Positions 9,370-17,967 of a stretch of DNA of 64,000 nucleotides are shown here, piece by piece (positions within the stretch are counted from its first letter, which is position 1; each line of letters begins with the position of its first letter). Source of the stretch: Geovibrio ferrireducens. Lineage in GTDB: Bacteria > Chrysiogenota > Deferribacteres > Deferribacterales > Geovibrionaceae. The notes under the pieces are model-generated. The model saw nothing but the letters and a program-made list of their open reading frames with translations. It was not told where the DNA came from and did no database searches. The stretch lies in contig NZ_JAJAPB010000004.1 of the NCBI RefSeq assembly GCF_026226615.1, forward strand, positions 124,001 to 188,000, written 5' to 3'. Position numbers and translations under genes: made by a program.

Positions 9370-9567
9370 TTAGCCTTTTTTATAAACTTCGATTGCAAAG
9401 TCGGGACACCTAAGCTCGCACTGCATGCAAGCTATGCACTTGTCAAGGTCGGCGACATGCGCTTTAAAGTCCTTCATATCAAGGACTTTGGTAGGACAGA
9501 GTTCCACGCAGATTTCGCAACCTTTGCAGTACTCTACAATAATGTTAATGCTTTCTGCCTTACCCAT
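9370..9567 (-). CDS. korD: 2-oxoglutarate:ferredoxin oxidoreductase, delta subunit (2x[4Fe-4S])
   Basis: Small ferredoxin-like electron-transfer subunit, 65 residues. Two cluster motifs are visible: CKGCEICVELCP and CIACMQCELRCP. The true start is ATG 9567, which has AAGGAG 9 bases upstream; the open frame runs 15 codons further without support. It is the first gene of the kor operon. The 110-base gap to sucD contains a strong hairpin (see 9682-9715), so kor may be partly read through from mdh-sucCD or have its own promoter near 9600-9680. Confidence 0.94.
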   Translation of the reverse strand: MGKAESINIIVEYCKGCEICVELCPTKVLDMKDFKAHVADLDKCIACMQCELRCPDFAIEVYKKG

Positions 9568-9681
9568 TAACTTCTCCTTTTGTAATTGCGGCAACTTATC
9601 AATCTGCCGCATTCAGAATACGCAGCCTTCCCTGAGCCGCTGAGATCGGGTTCCGGTACGTATCCTCTACTTTTATATTTA

Positions 9682-9715
9682 GGCCGTCCGCATACCCCAT
9701 ACGGACGGCCTTTTA
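9682..9715. terminator. Strong hairpin between sucD and korD
   Basis: Nine-base arms GGCCGTCCG/CGGACGGCC at 9682-9690 and 9702-9710. The T-run (TTTTATTT) is on the plus side; on the minus strand, where the genes lie, the tail is only TAAATATAAA. It may act as a leaky terminator after sucD. Confidence 0.65.
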
Positions 9716-9718
9716 TTT

Positions 9719-10600
9719 CTAAATTTTTCCAAGAACCTCAGCAACTTTTTTACCGATGTCCGAAGGTAACTCCACAACATGAACACCGCACTCGGCAAGC
9801 CTTTTCATTTTGGAGGCCGCCGTGTCGTCTCCGCCGGAGATTATTGCTCCCGCGTGTCCCATTCTTTTACCTTTGGGCGCGGTCTGTCCGGCTATGAAGC
9901 TGACTACGGGCTTCGTAAAGTTGTTTTTAATCCATTCCCCTGCCTTAACTTCTGCCTGGCCGCCGATTTCGCCGATCAGAACCACAAGCTCCGTCTGCGC
10001 GTCGTACTCAAACATTTCCAGCAGGTCGATATATTTAAGACCTATAACAGGATCTCCGCCTATTCCCACACAAGTTGACTGACCGAGACCGTATGCGCTT
10101 ACCTGCTTAACGGCTTCGTAAGTCAGTGTGCCTGATTTTGAAATAATTCCCACTGTTCCGGGAGTATGTATTTCACCGGGCATAATCCCCATCTTGCATT
10201 CGCCGGGTGTGATTACACCGGGGCAGTTGGGGCCTATGAGCATTGTCCTTGAACCTGTGGTTTTTATCATTCTCTTAACCGCAAGCATGTCCCTCACGGG
10301 TATGCCTTCGGTAATGCACACACAAACATCAAGGTTCGCATCCACCGCTTCCATAATGGAGTCAGCAGCATACGCGGGCGGAACATAGATGATAGACGCA
10401 TTGGCTCCTGTTGCTCTCACCGCTTCTTCTATGGTGTCAAACACCGGAGTGCCGTCTACACTTTCTCCGCCTTTGCCCGGAACGACACCGGCTACGATGT
10501 TGGTTCCGTATTCTTTCATTTTGGCTGCGTGGAATCTTCCCTGACTGCCTGTAAGGCCCTGTACAATCACCTTGGTTCTGTTATTTATAAGTATGCTCAT
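9719..10600 (-). CDS. sucD: Succinyl-CoA ligase, alpha subunit
   Basis: Alpha subunit, 293 residues, interconverting succinyl-CoA and succinate with formation of ATP or GTP. The CoA-binding N-terminus ([18 protein letters not shown]) and the phospho-histidine site RMGHAGAI with His249 are present. The start overlaps the sucC stop by 4 bases (ATGA), indicating coupled translation. In this context it acts directly after the kor-encoded oxidoreductase. Confidence 0.97.
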   Translation of the reverse strand: MSILINNRTKVIVQGLTGSQGRFHAAKMKEYGTNIVAGVVPGKGGESVDGTPVFDTIEEAVRATGANASIIYVPPAYAADSIMEAVDANLDVCVCITEGIPVRDMLAVKRMIKTTGSRTMLIGPNCPGVITPGECKMGIMPGEIHTPGTVGIISKSGTLTYEAVKQVSAYGLGQSTCVGIGGDPVIGLKYIDLLEMFEYDAQTELVVLIGEIGGQAEVKAGEWIKNNFTKPVVSFIAGQTAPKGKRMGHAGAIISGGDDTAASKMKRLAECGVHVVELPSDIGKKVAEVLGKI

Positions 10601-11814
10601 TTGTTACCCCCTTTCTTCCTTGCAGGAGCATCGGGTGCGGGTTCGTTCGCAAGTTTGACGGCAAGCTGGGCGGCGTCTGCCATCGTGTCTGCGGCGTAGA
10701 TATTCAGTCCTGATGCTTTGGCTTCTTCGTTGATGATTTTTTTGCCTTCAGCAACGTTTGTGCCGTCAAGTCTGAGTACCACGTGCTTATCGCCCGGAAC
10801 CTCGTTTGCTGCCTTAAGAACGCCTTTGGCTATTAAGTCGCAGCGGACAATACCACCGAAAATATTCACGAAGATAACCTTCACATTCGGGTCGGTAAGG
10901 ATGATTCTGAAAGCCTCCCTTACCTTGTTTTCGTCCGCTCCGCCGCCAACGTCCAGGAAGTTTGCGGGTTGTCCGCCGAAGGACTTGATGATGTCCATAG
11001 TGGCCATAGCAAGACCGGCTCCGTTTACCATGCAGCCGATATTGCCTTCCATGCTCACGTATGACAGGTCGTAAATGGATGCCCTTACTTCCTGAGGCTC
11101 CATTTCGCCGTAGTCCTTCATCTCTTCTATCTTGGAGTGACGGAAGAGTGCGTTGTCGTCCACAGTGATTTTTGCGTCAAGGCAGACGATTTCATTGTCA
11201 CTGTTTACAACAAGGGGGTTTATCTCAAGCAGCATGCAGTCATAATCCATGAAGACCTGATGCAGCTTAACCACAACCGCGGAAAACTTATTGAGAAGAT
11301 TGCCTTTAAGCCCAAGTTTTTTGGCAATTTTCCTTCCCTGATAGAAGCCCATGGCTTTTATAGCGGAGAGTTTCTCCTTTATAATAGCGTCCGGTCTGCT
11401 TTCAGCGAGAGTTTCAATCTCTGTTCCGCCTTCTGCGCTTGCTATTAAGATGTGCTGCTCGTTATCTCTGTCGACCATGAAGCTCAGGTAGATTTCCTGT
11501 TTGATGTTAGTCGCCTTCTCAACGAGAATCCTGCGGACGATTTTACCCTCTTCCCCGGTCTGGTGTGTAACCAGCTTCATACCGAGCATGTGGGTTGCCT
11601 CATCATAGACATCCGAGAATGACTGAACAATCTTAACACCGCCGGCTTTTCCCCTTCCGCCTGCGTGTACCTGAGCCTTAATGACCCATTTTTCTCCTTT
11701 CAACTCTTTTGCAACGCGAAGCGCGTCGCTGGCTGTGGATGCTACTCCTCCGTCCGGTACGGGAAGACCGTACTCGCGGAGAAGACCCTTAGCCTGAAAT
11801 TCGTGTAAATACAT
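10597..11814 (-). CDS. sucC: Succinyl-CoA ligase, beta subunit
   Basis: ADP/GDP-forming beta subunit, 405 residues, slightly longer than the usual 385-390 because of a charged, alanine- and proline-rich tail ([15 protein letters not shown]). The ATP-grasp domain starts with [33 protein letters not shown] and the C-terminal [12 protein letters not shown] follow. The ribosome-binding site (AAGGTGAG) and ATG lie in one arm of a perfect 11-bp inverted repeat whose other arm is 78 bases upstream, so translation may be controlled by structure. It is 127 bases after mdh on the same strand. Confidence 0.97.
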   Translation of the reverse strand: MYLHEFQAKGLLREYGLPVPDGGVASTASDALRVAKELKGEKWVIKAQVHAGGRGKAGGVKIVQSFSDVYDEATHMLGMKLVTHQTGEEGKIVRRILVEKATNIKQEIYLSFMVDRDNEQHILIASAEGGTEIETLAESRPDAIIKEKLSAIKAMGFYQGRKIAKKLGLKGNLLNKFSAVVVKLHQVFMDYDCMLLEINPLVVNSDNEIVCLDAKITVDDNALFRHSKIEEMKDYGEMEPQEVRASIYDLSYVSMEGNIGCMVNGAGLAMATMDIIKSFGGQPANFLDVGGGADENKVREAFRIILTDPNVKVIFVNIFGGIVRCDLIAKGVLKAANEVPGDKHVVLRLDGTNVAEGKKIINEEAKASGLNIYAADTMADAAQLAVKLANEPAPDAPARKKGGNK

Positions 11815-11911
11815 GGCTCACCTTCCAGCTGTTTTGTTTTACTTCGGGCTTAAAACACGAAAATAGTATTCCAAACCAATGCTAACTTCAAGCCTTAATT
11901 GGTGAGCCATG
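11812..11911 (-). promoter_or_regulatory. Inverted repeat sequestering the sucC start
   Basis: CATGGCTCACC (11812-11822) and GGTGAGCCATG (11901-11911) are perfect reverse complements. In the minus-strand transcript the 3' arm contains the Shine-Dalgarno sequence and the AUG of sucC. The 78-base loop has no recognisable riboswitch consensus. Confidence 0.6.
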
Positions 11912-11941
11912 TTAATATAGCCTTAAAATATAACAGTTATT

Positions 11942-12934
<993 letters not shown>

Positions 12935-13083
12935 TTATAATTTCAGAGCATCGAAGCTCCAATCTCTTCATAGTACACGCTTTTAAGACTATAATCAGCA
13001 GTTTTTCTGAACCTGCCCTATAAAAGTCCGTTTTCGTTACCGCGCACTCACACCGGAAAAGCGTTTTTAGAACCCCTTTCTGA

Positions 13084-13126
13084 TGTATACTGTATACAGT
13101 TATAATTATACACGGATTTTTGTCAA
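13084..13126 (-). promoter_or_regulatory. mdh promoter with palindromic operator
   Basis: On the minus strand TTGACA (13121-13126), a 16-base spacer and TATAAC (13099-13104) form a sigma-70 promoter. Directly downstream is the palindrome TGTATACTGTATACA (13084-13098), placed over the expected transcription start. The acnB promoter has nearly the same arrangement. The remaining 13130-13490 shows no gene or further signal that I can support. Confidence 0.7.
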
Positions 13127-13496
13127 GTATTATTGGCAACGCCGATAATAAAACATTTTTTAAATTTGATAAAGCTAAAAATAGATTTTTTTGCATATAA
13201 TAAGTGACAAAAAAAATAGCTCATGGTTCACGACATTTCAGAACCCTTGAAAATACGCTTTTTCAGAACAAATAGCACAGGAGTGCCTTTTTGCTTATTT
13301 TTCGATATATCGGTTTAAAAATTTCCAGATGACCTCCGCCGCATTCTGTTAGCGGGCTTAGGATTGCTTTCACCGATCTGCTGATTGATTATTCAAATAC
13401 GCATATCACTTTTATCTATCGAATTTATCAAACACTATTTTATGAACATAAATGCATTTGAAGCATAACGAAATAACAAAACGACTCCCCCTGCCG

Positions 13497-13842
13497 TCAT
13501 TCTGAACGCAGTGAAGAATCTCTCATTTAACAGAATATTGAGACTCTTCGCTCTGCTCAGAGTGACGCATCACAACATCACTGCGCCATAAGAAAAAAGC
13601 ACAAAATACACATGTTTTCCCGGAGGTCATTCTGAACGCAGTGAAGAATCTATCATTAAACAGAACATTGAGACTCTTCGCTCTGCTCAGAGTGACGCTG
13701 ACAGCATTACTGCGCCATGCGGCAAGACACAAAATACACACCCAAAAAGATGGAAAAACGATTCCCCCTGCGGTCATTCTGAACGCAGTGAAGAATCTCT
13801 CATTTAACAGAACCTGAGACTCTTCGCTCTGCTCAGAGTGAC
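13497..13842. repeat. Three tandem copies of a 70-bp inverted-repeat element
   Basis: Copies at 13497-13566, 13626-13696 and 13773-13842. Each begins GTCATTCTGAACGCAGTGAA and ends with an imperfect inverted copy (…CTCAGAGTGAC), so each could form one long hairpin. The spacers between copies also resemble one another (ACTGCGCCAT, ACAAAATACACA), giving larger units of about 130-147 bases. Related half-copies occur at 39892, 40185, 41883, 42023, 42083, 54961 and 55083. This looks like a non-coding MITE-like repeat; similar sequences are known in many bacterial genomes. Confidence 0.85.
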
Positions 13843-13862
13843 GCATCACTGTTTTGTGCCGC

Positions 13863-13890
13863 AAAAAAAAGGGGGCTCCCAAGAGCCCCC
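13863..13890 (-). terminator. acnB terminator
   Basis: Stem GGGGGCTC / GAGCCCCC (arms near 13871-13878 and 13883-13890) followed on the minus strand by eight Ts, 15 bases after the acnB stop. Confidence 0.93.
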
Positions 13891-13905
13891 TGTATCAAAA
13901 TCCTT

Positions 13906-16461
13906 TTAGAATGCCACTCTTTCGATGTATGAGAGTTCAAAATCCCCCATTTTGTCGAATTCGAGGTATTTGTACACCTCAGCCTGTTTCGGCTCAATTT
14001 TGCTTTTATACAGCATGAGGTATTCCGCCGGGGTGGGAAGCTCGCCCATAAGAGCGGTCACTGCCGTAAGTTCCGCAGATCCGAGGTAAACCTGAGACTC
14101 ATCCCCTATACGGTTGGGGAAGTTCCTTGTTGATGTTGAAAGAACATGAGCCTTGGGCTGTACACGCCCCTGATTGCCCATGCAGAGTGAGCAGCCGGGA
14201 ATCTCCGTTCTTGCGCCCACGCTGGCGTAGATTGAGTAGTAGCCCTCTTCCATAAGCTGCATCTGATCCATAAGTGTCGGAGGAGTGAGCCATATTTTTG
14301 TTTTGGGATAAGCTGCGCCTTCCCAGATTTTACCTGCGGCGCGGAAGTGACCTATGTTAGTCATGCAGGAACCGATAAAGATCTCATCTATTTTGTTCCC
14401 CGCGACTTCGCTGAGAAGCTTAACATCGTCAGGGTCGTTGGGGCATGCGAGAATCGGCTCAGTGATTTCGGCAAGGTCGATTTCTATAACAGCCGCATAT
14501 TCGGCGTTTTCGTCTCTTTCAAGAAGAACGGGATTGGCAAGCCATTTTTCAGCGTCCTCAATGCGTTTTTTCAGCGTGTCCGCATGCCTGTACCCTGCCG
14601 CAATCATCTTTTTCATCAGCGCTATGTTGCTTCTGAGAAAACCGGAAACAGACTTCTCGCTGAGCTTTATCGTACCGCCGGCGGCTGATCTTTCCGCTGT
14701 AGCATCAGTGAGTTCAAACGCCTGCTCAACTGTAAGATCCGGCAGACCTTCCATCTCAAGAATGCGTCCGTTGAAAATGTTCTTTTTATTCTGCTTGGGA
14801 ACAGTAAGCAGCCCCTGCTTGATCGCCCAGTAGGGGATAGCGTTTACTGCGTCCCTGAGAGTTATGCCGGGGTTGAACTTGCCCTTGAACTTCACAAGCA
14901 CGGATTCGGGAACATCAAGAGGCATAAAGCCGAGAGCGCCCGCAAAAGCGACAAGACCTGAGCCCGCAGGGAGAGAAAGCCCTATAGGGAAGCGTGTGTG
15001 AGAGTCGCCGCCTGTTCCCAGAGTATCGGGAAGAAGAAGCCTGTTAAGCCATGAGTGGATAACACCGTCACCGGGGCGAAGCGCCACGCCTTTTCTTAAG
15101 GTGACGAAATCGGGGAGAGATTTGTGCATAGCCACATCGGCTTTCTTGGGGTAAGCGGCAGTGTGGCAGAAGGACTGCATGAACATAGACGCCTGAAACT
15201 CAAGGCAGGCAAGCTCTGTGATTTCATCCCTTGTCATCGGTCCGGTGGTGTCCTGAGAGCCGACAGTTGTCATTACGGGCTCGCAAGCGGTTCCGGGAAG
15301 AACGCCTTCCACTCCGCATGCTTTTCCGATAATTTTCTGCGCAAGCGTGAAGCCCTGACCTTTTTTGGGAACAGGATTTACCGTTGCGGTGAAGACTGTG
15401 CTTTCAGGAAGACCGAGTGCTTTGCGGGCTTTTGCGGTAAGCTGGCGGCCGATTATAAGGTTAAGACGTCCGCCCGCCCTGTACTCGTCTTTTATAGTGG
15501 AGGGGGTAAGCTTAAAGGTGGAAATAACCTTGCCGGCCTCGTCCCTGACTTCGCATTTTTCTGTATCAACAGTTATAAGGTCGCCTGTTTTGATGCTGTT
15601 CACATCGCAGGTGATGGGCAGACCGCCGGAATCCTCAGTGGTGTTGAAGAAAATGGGGGCTATTACGCCGCCGAGTATTACGCCGCCGCGCCTTTTATTG
15701 GGAACAAAGGGTATATCCTGACCGATTTTCCACATAACAGAGTTGCATGCGGATTTTCTGGATGAACCAGTACCCACAACATCGCCCACGAAGCCGACTT
15801 CAAAGCCTTCCGCACGGAATTTGTCAATGGTGGCGTTCCCCTGAGGCCATGAGGTTTCACCCATGGCGAGAGCATGCAGCGGAATGTCCGGACGGCTCCA
15901 CGCGTGTTTAGCGGGGGAAAAATCGTCCGTGTTTGTTTCGCCGTCTGCTTTAAATATTTTCAACTTGAATGATCTGGGAAATTCGGGCTTGGATGTGAAC
16001 CACTCAGCATCCGCCCATGACTGAATAACAGCCTTGGCATTGGCGTTGGACTTGGAAAGAGCAAGCACATCTTCAAAAGAGCCGTAAATGAGTATGGTCT
16101 GTTTAAGAGCTTCGGCGGCATCAGCACCGAGTTCGGCGTCAGTGAGAAGATCCACAAGGGGTTTTACGTTGTAGCCGCCGAGCATTGTTCCGAGGAAGAA
16201 CACAGCATCTTTTTTTGTGATTACGGGGCATTTCACAGCGCCTTTGGCGACTCTTTCAAGCCAAGCTGCCTTGACTTCCGCAGCGGGGTCAACACCGGGA
16301 GAAACACGGTTAACTATAAGTTCCTTAAGGAAATCCGCCTGCTCCTTCGCCGGATTTTCCAGCATTTTACACACTTCTGCGGTAAATTCGGGCGACAGAG
16401 GAAGAGGAGGTATCCCCTGAGCCTTTCTTTCTTCAACATGCTTAAGATAGTCTTGCATCAT
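13906..16461 (-). CDS. acnB: Aconitate hydratase B
   Basis: Bifunctional aconitase / 2-methylisocitrate dehydratase type AcnB, 851 residues, normal length. The order is HEAT-like N-terminal domain, swivel domain (GSSRKSACNSVMWKIG) and then the catalytic domains with GTGGDSHTRFPIGLS. The [4Fe-4S] ligands are the Cys in IGSCMTNIGHFRAAGK and the pair in PGCSLCMGNQGR near the C-terminus. AAGGAG lies 8 bases before the first of two adjacent ATGs. It is monocistronic, with its own promoter/operator at 16574-16610 and a strong terminator. It isomerises citrate to isocitrate for the cycle continued by the genes downstream. Confidence 0.97.
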   Translation of the reverse strand: MMQDYLKHVEERKAQGIPPLPLSPEFTAEVCKMLENPAKEQADFLKELIVNRVSPGVDPAAEVKAAWLERVAKGAVKCPVITKKDAVFFLGTMLGGYNVKPLVDLLTDAELGADAAEALKQTILIYGSFEDVLALSKSNANAKAVIQSWADAEWFTSKPEFPRSFKLKIFKADGETNTDDFSPAKHAWSRPDIPLHALAMGETSWPQGNATIDKFRAEGFEVGFVGDVVGTGSSRKSACNSVMWKIGQDIPFVPNKRRGGVILGGVIAPIFFNTTEDSGGLPITCDVNSIKTGDLITVDTEKCEVRDEAGKVISTFKLTPSTIKDEYRAGGRLNLIIGRQLTAKARKALGLPESTVFTATVNPVPKKGQGFTLAQKIIGKACGVEGVLPGTACEPVMTTVGSQDTTGPMTRDEITELACLEFQASMFMQSFCHTAAYPKKADVAMHKSLPDFVTLRKGVALRPGDGVIHSWLNRLLLPDTLGTGGDSHTRFPIGLSLPAGSGLVAFAGALGFMPLDVPESVLVKFKGKFNPGITLRDAVNAIPYWAIKQGLLTVPKQNKKNIFNGRILEMEGLPDLTVEQAFELTDATAERSAAGGTIKLSEKSVSGFLRSNIALMKKMIAAGYRHADTLKKRIEDAEKWLANPVLLERDENAEYAAVIEIDLAEITEPILACPNDPDDVKLLSEVAGNKIDEIFIGSCMTNIGHFRAAGKIWEGAAYPKTKIWLTPPTLMDQMQLMEEGYYSIYASVGARTEIPGCSLCMGNQGRVQPKAHVLSTSTRNFPNRIGDESQVYLGSAELTAVTALMGELPTPAEYLMLYKSKIEPKQAEVYKYLEFDKMGDFELSYIERVAF

Positions 16462-16573
16462 AAATATTTCTCCTTAGTAGAGGTATTCTCTGCGCAGCCT
16501 CAGCTCCGCTCATTTTCATATTAATGATTCCGAACCCGCAAGCTTTCGGAGCGGAACCGTTCATAATTTAAGA

Positions 16574-16610
16574 TTGTATTCTGTATACAATTTTGAGCGC
16601 TTTTTGTCAA
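16574..16610 (-). promoter_or_regulatory. acnB promoter with palindromic operator
   Basis: On the minus strand TTGACA (16605-16610), a 17-base spacer and TATACA (16582-16587) form a good sigma-70 promoter. The palindrome TTGTATTCTGTATACAA (plus strand, 16574-16590) covers the -10 box, so a bound repressor would block it. It matches the mdh site closely. Confidence 0.75.
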
Positions 16611-17044
16611 AATATTTTAGAACATATTTTCGTATGCGCCATATATAAGCTTAAGCATAAATCAGACTCCCAGTAAATACAATGCGAAACCCTTTAATAT
16701 AAGGCGTTACCGGGCACACGCAAATGAAAACTGCGGTTACTTGTACAACGACGCATATTTAACCTGCAATAACTATCAGAAGAAATGAGAGCCTATTGTT
16801 CATAAACAGACCGAACATCAACGGAGATAAACAGTATTCGCGACATCTTTCCTTTTAATTGTAAAACAATTACCGCCTTATATTATATTTTAAAACCATT
16901 CAGGTATTTTAACAAAGAAAAAGATAGTGCGTTTATAATTTTTACCGGATTTTATTAGAGAAATTTTATTCATAATAAAATTTTTGAATTTGTAGTCCAA
17001 GCTACTATAATTTTCTGCACTTTATTTAAAATGCACATCTCAAA

Positions 17045-17145
17045 AGCTTTCATTTTTATACAGGTTAACCGTGAAAACTAGCTCTGCCTGCAAAGAGAAA
17101 CAGTAAAATGTTTCTCTTTAAACAGCAGCAACCTGTAAAAAAGCT
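17045..17145 (+). promoter_or_regulatory. Structured leader upstream of the Fnr-like gene
   Basis: Nested inverted repeats occur in the 780-base gap before the regulator gene. Inner arms are AAAGAGAAACA (17092-17102) and TGTTTCTCTTT (17109-17119), with loop GTAAAA. Outer arms are ACAGGTT (17060-17066) and AACCTGT (17130-17136). A further palindrome TTTGATTATTTCAAA follows at about 17177-17191 and could be a Crp/Fnr-type operator. I do not recognise a known riboswitch. The rest of 16611-17040 is AT-rich with no gene seen. Confidence 0.4.
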
Positions 17146-17242
17146 CTGTCTGCGTATATTTAAGGAGGTAGAAAGTATTTGATTATTTCAAACATAGTGA
17201 AATATTAGATAAGCAGACATATTTATTAAGGAGCATTCATTT

Positions 17243-17941
17243 ATGGCAGGTTGTATTTGCAACAATTTTATTTCCGGTTACCACAGTCACAGTAAAGCAT
17301 GTATCGGCAGCACATGGATTTTTCAGAATCTCTCTCCTGATGAGAAATCCTCTCTCGCTTCCTTCGCCGTGAGAAAGGAGTACAAAAAGGGCGAAGTCGT
17401 TTTTTCTCAGGGGGATACTGCGGATCAGATGTTCCTGATTAAAGCCGGGCTCGTGAAGATCTCCAAGGTCTCTGAAAACGGCAGTGAGATGATACTTGAT
17501 ATAAGAAAAATGGGTGACTTCATGGGTGAGCAGATATTCTGGGACGATTTTGAGTACCCCGGAACGGCGGTCTGTGTGGAAGACTCGTTCATATGCACTT
17601 TTTCAAAGAACGCTTTTGAAAAGCTGGTGCTGAGTAACCCTAACATCGGGCTTAATGTTGTTAAAAACCTCAGCAAGCATATCGAATTTCTAAGCTCAAG
17701 AAACTGCTATCTGCTGATCAGGGATTTGAAGGAGAAGCTTTACAACCTGCTTCTGAATATAGGAAACGAGCACGGAACAAATCACAGTGATCATTTTGAG
17801 ATCAATATACATCTCAGCCACGAAGAGCTTGGATTTCTGCTCGGCGCTCACCGTGTAAGCATTACCAAAACAATGAAAGCTTTGAGAAAAACAGGATTGG
17901 TTAAAAAAGAAGGTAAAACTCTTTATGTTTACCGAAGTTAA
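17243..17941 (+). CDS. Crp/Fnr family transcriptional regulator with Fnr-like cysteines
   Basis: Regulator of 232 residues with a cyclic-nucleotide-type sensor domain (about 25-140), a dimerisation helix and a C-terminal winged helix (ELGFLLGAHRVSITKTMKAL). Cysteines at 4, 6 and 20 plus Cys111 and Cys118 recall the cluster ligands of Fnr, though the spacing C-x-C-x13-C differs from E. coli Fnr. An oxygen- or NO-responsive [4Fe-4S] switch is therefore plausible but not proven. The start has AAGGAG 10 bases upstream. The octaheme cytochrome gene follows after 26 bases, so both are probably co-transcribed. Confidence 0.9.
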   Translation: MAGCICNNFISGYHSHSKACIGSTWIFQNLSPDEKSSLASFAVRKEYKKGEVVFSQGDTADQMFLIKAGLVKISKVSENGSEMILDIRKMGDFMGEQIFWDDFEYPGTAVCVEDSFICTFSKNAFEKLVLSNPNIGLNVVKNLSKHIEFLSSRNCYLLIRDLKEKLYNLLLNIGNEHGTNHSDHFEINIHLSHEELGFLLGAHRVSITKTMKALRKTGLVKKEGKTLYVYRS

Positions 17942-17967
17942 TTTTTTCTCTGAACAGGAGGTTACGC

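Noticed and set aside
13497-13842. CRISPR-like regular repeats
   Set aside because: Only three copies, each itself palindromic over 70 bases, with similar instead of unique spacers, and no cas genes.
15124-15765. 213-residue plus-strand open frame
   Set aside because: Antisense shadow of acnB.
16611-17242. GEMM-type (c-di-GMP/cGAMP) riboswitch upstream of the cytochrome
   Set aside because: The conserved GEMM words were looked for and not found.
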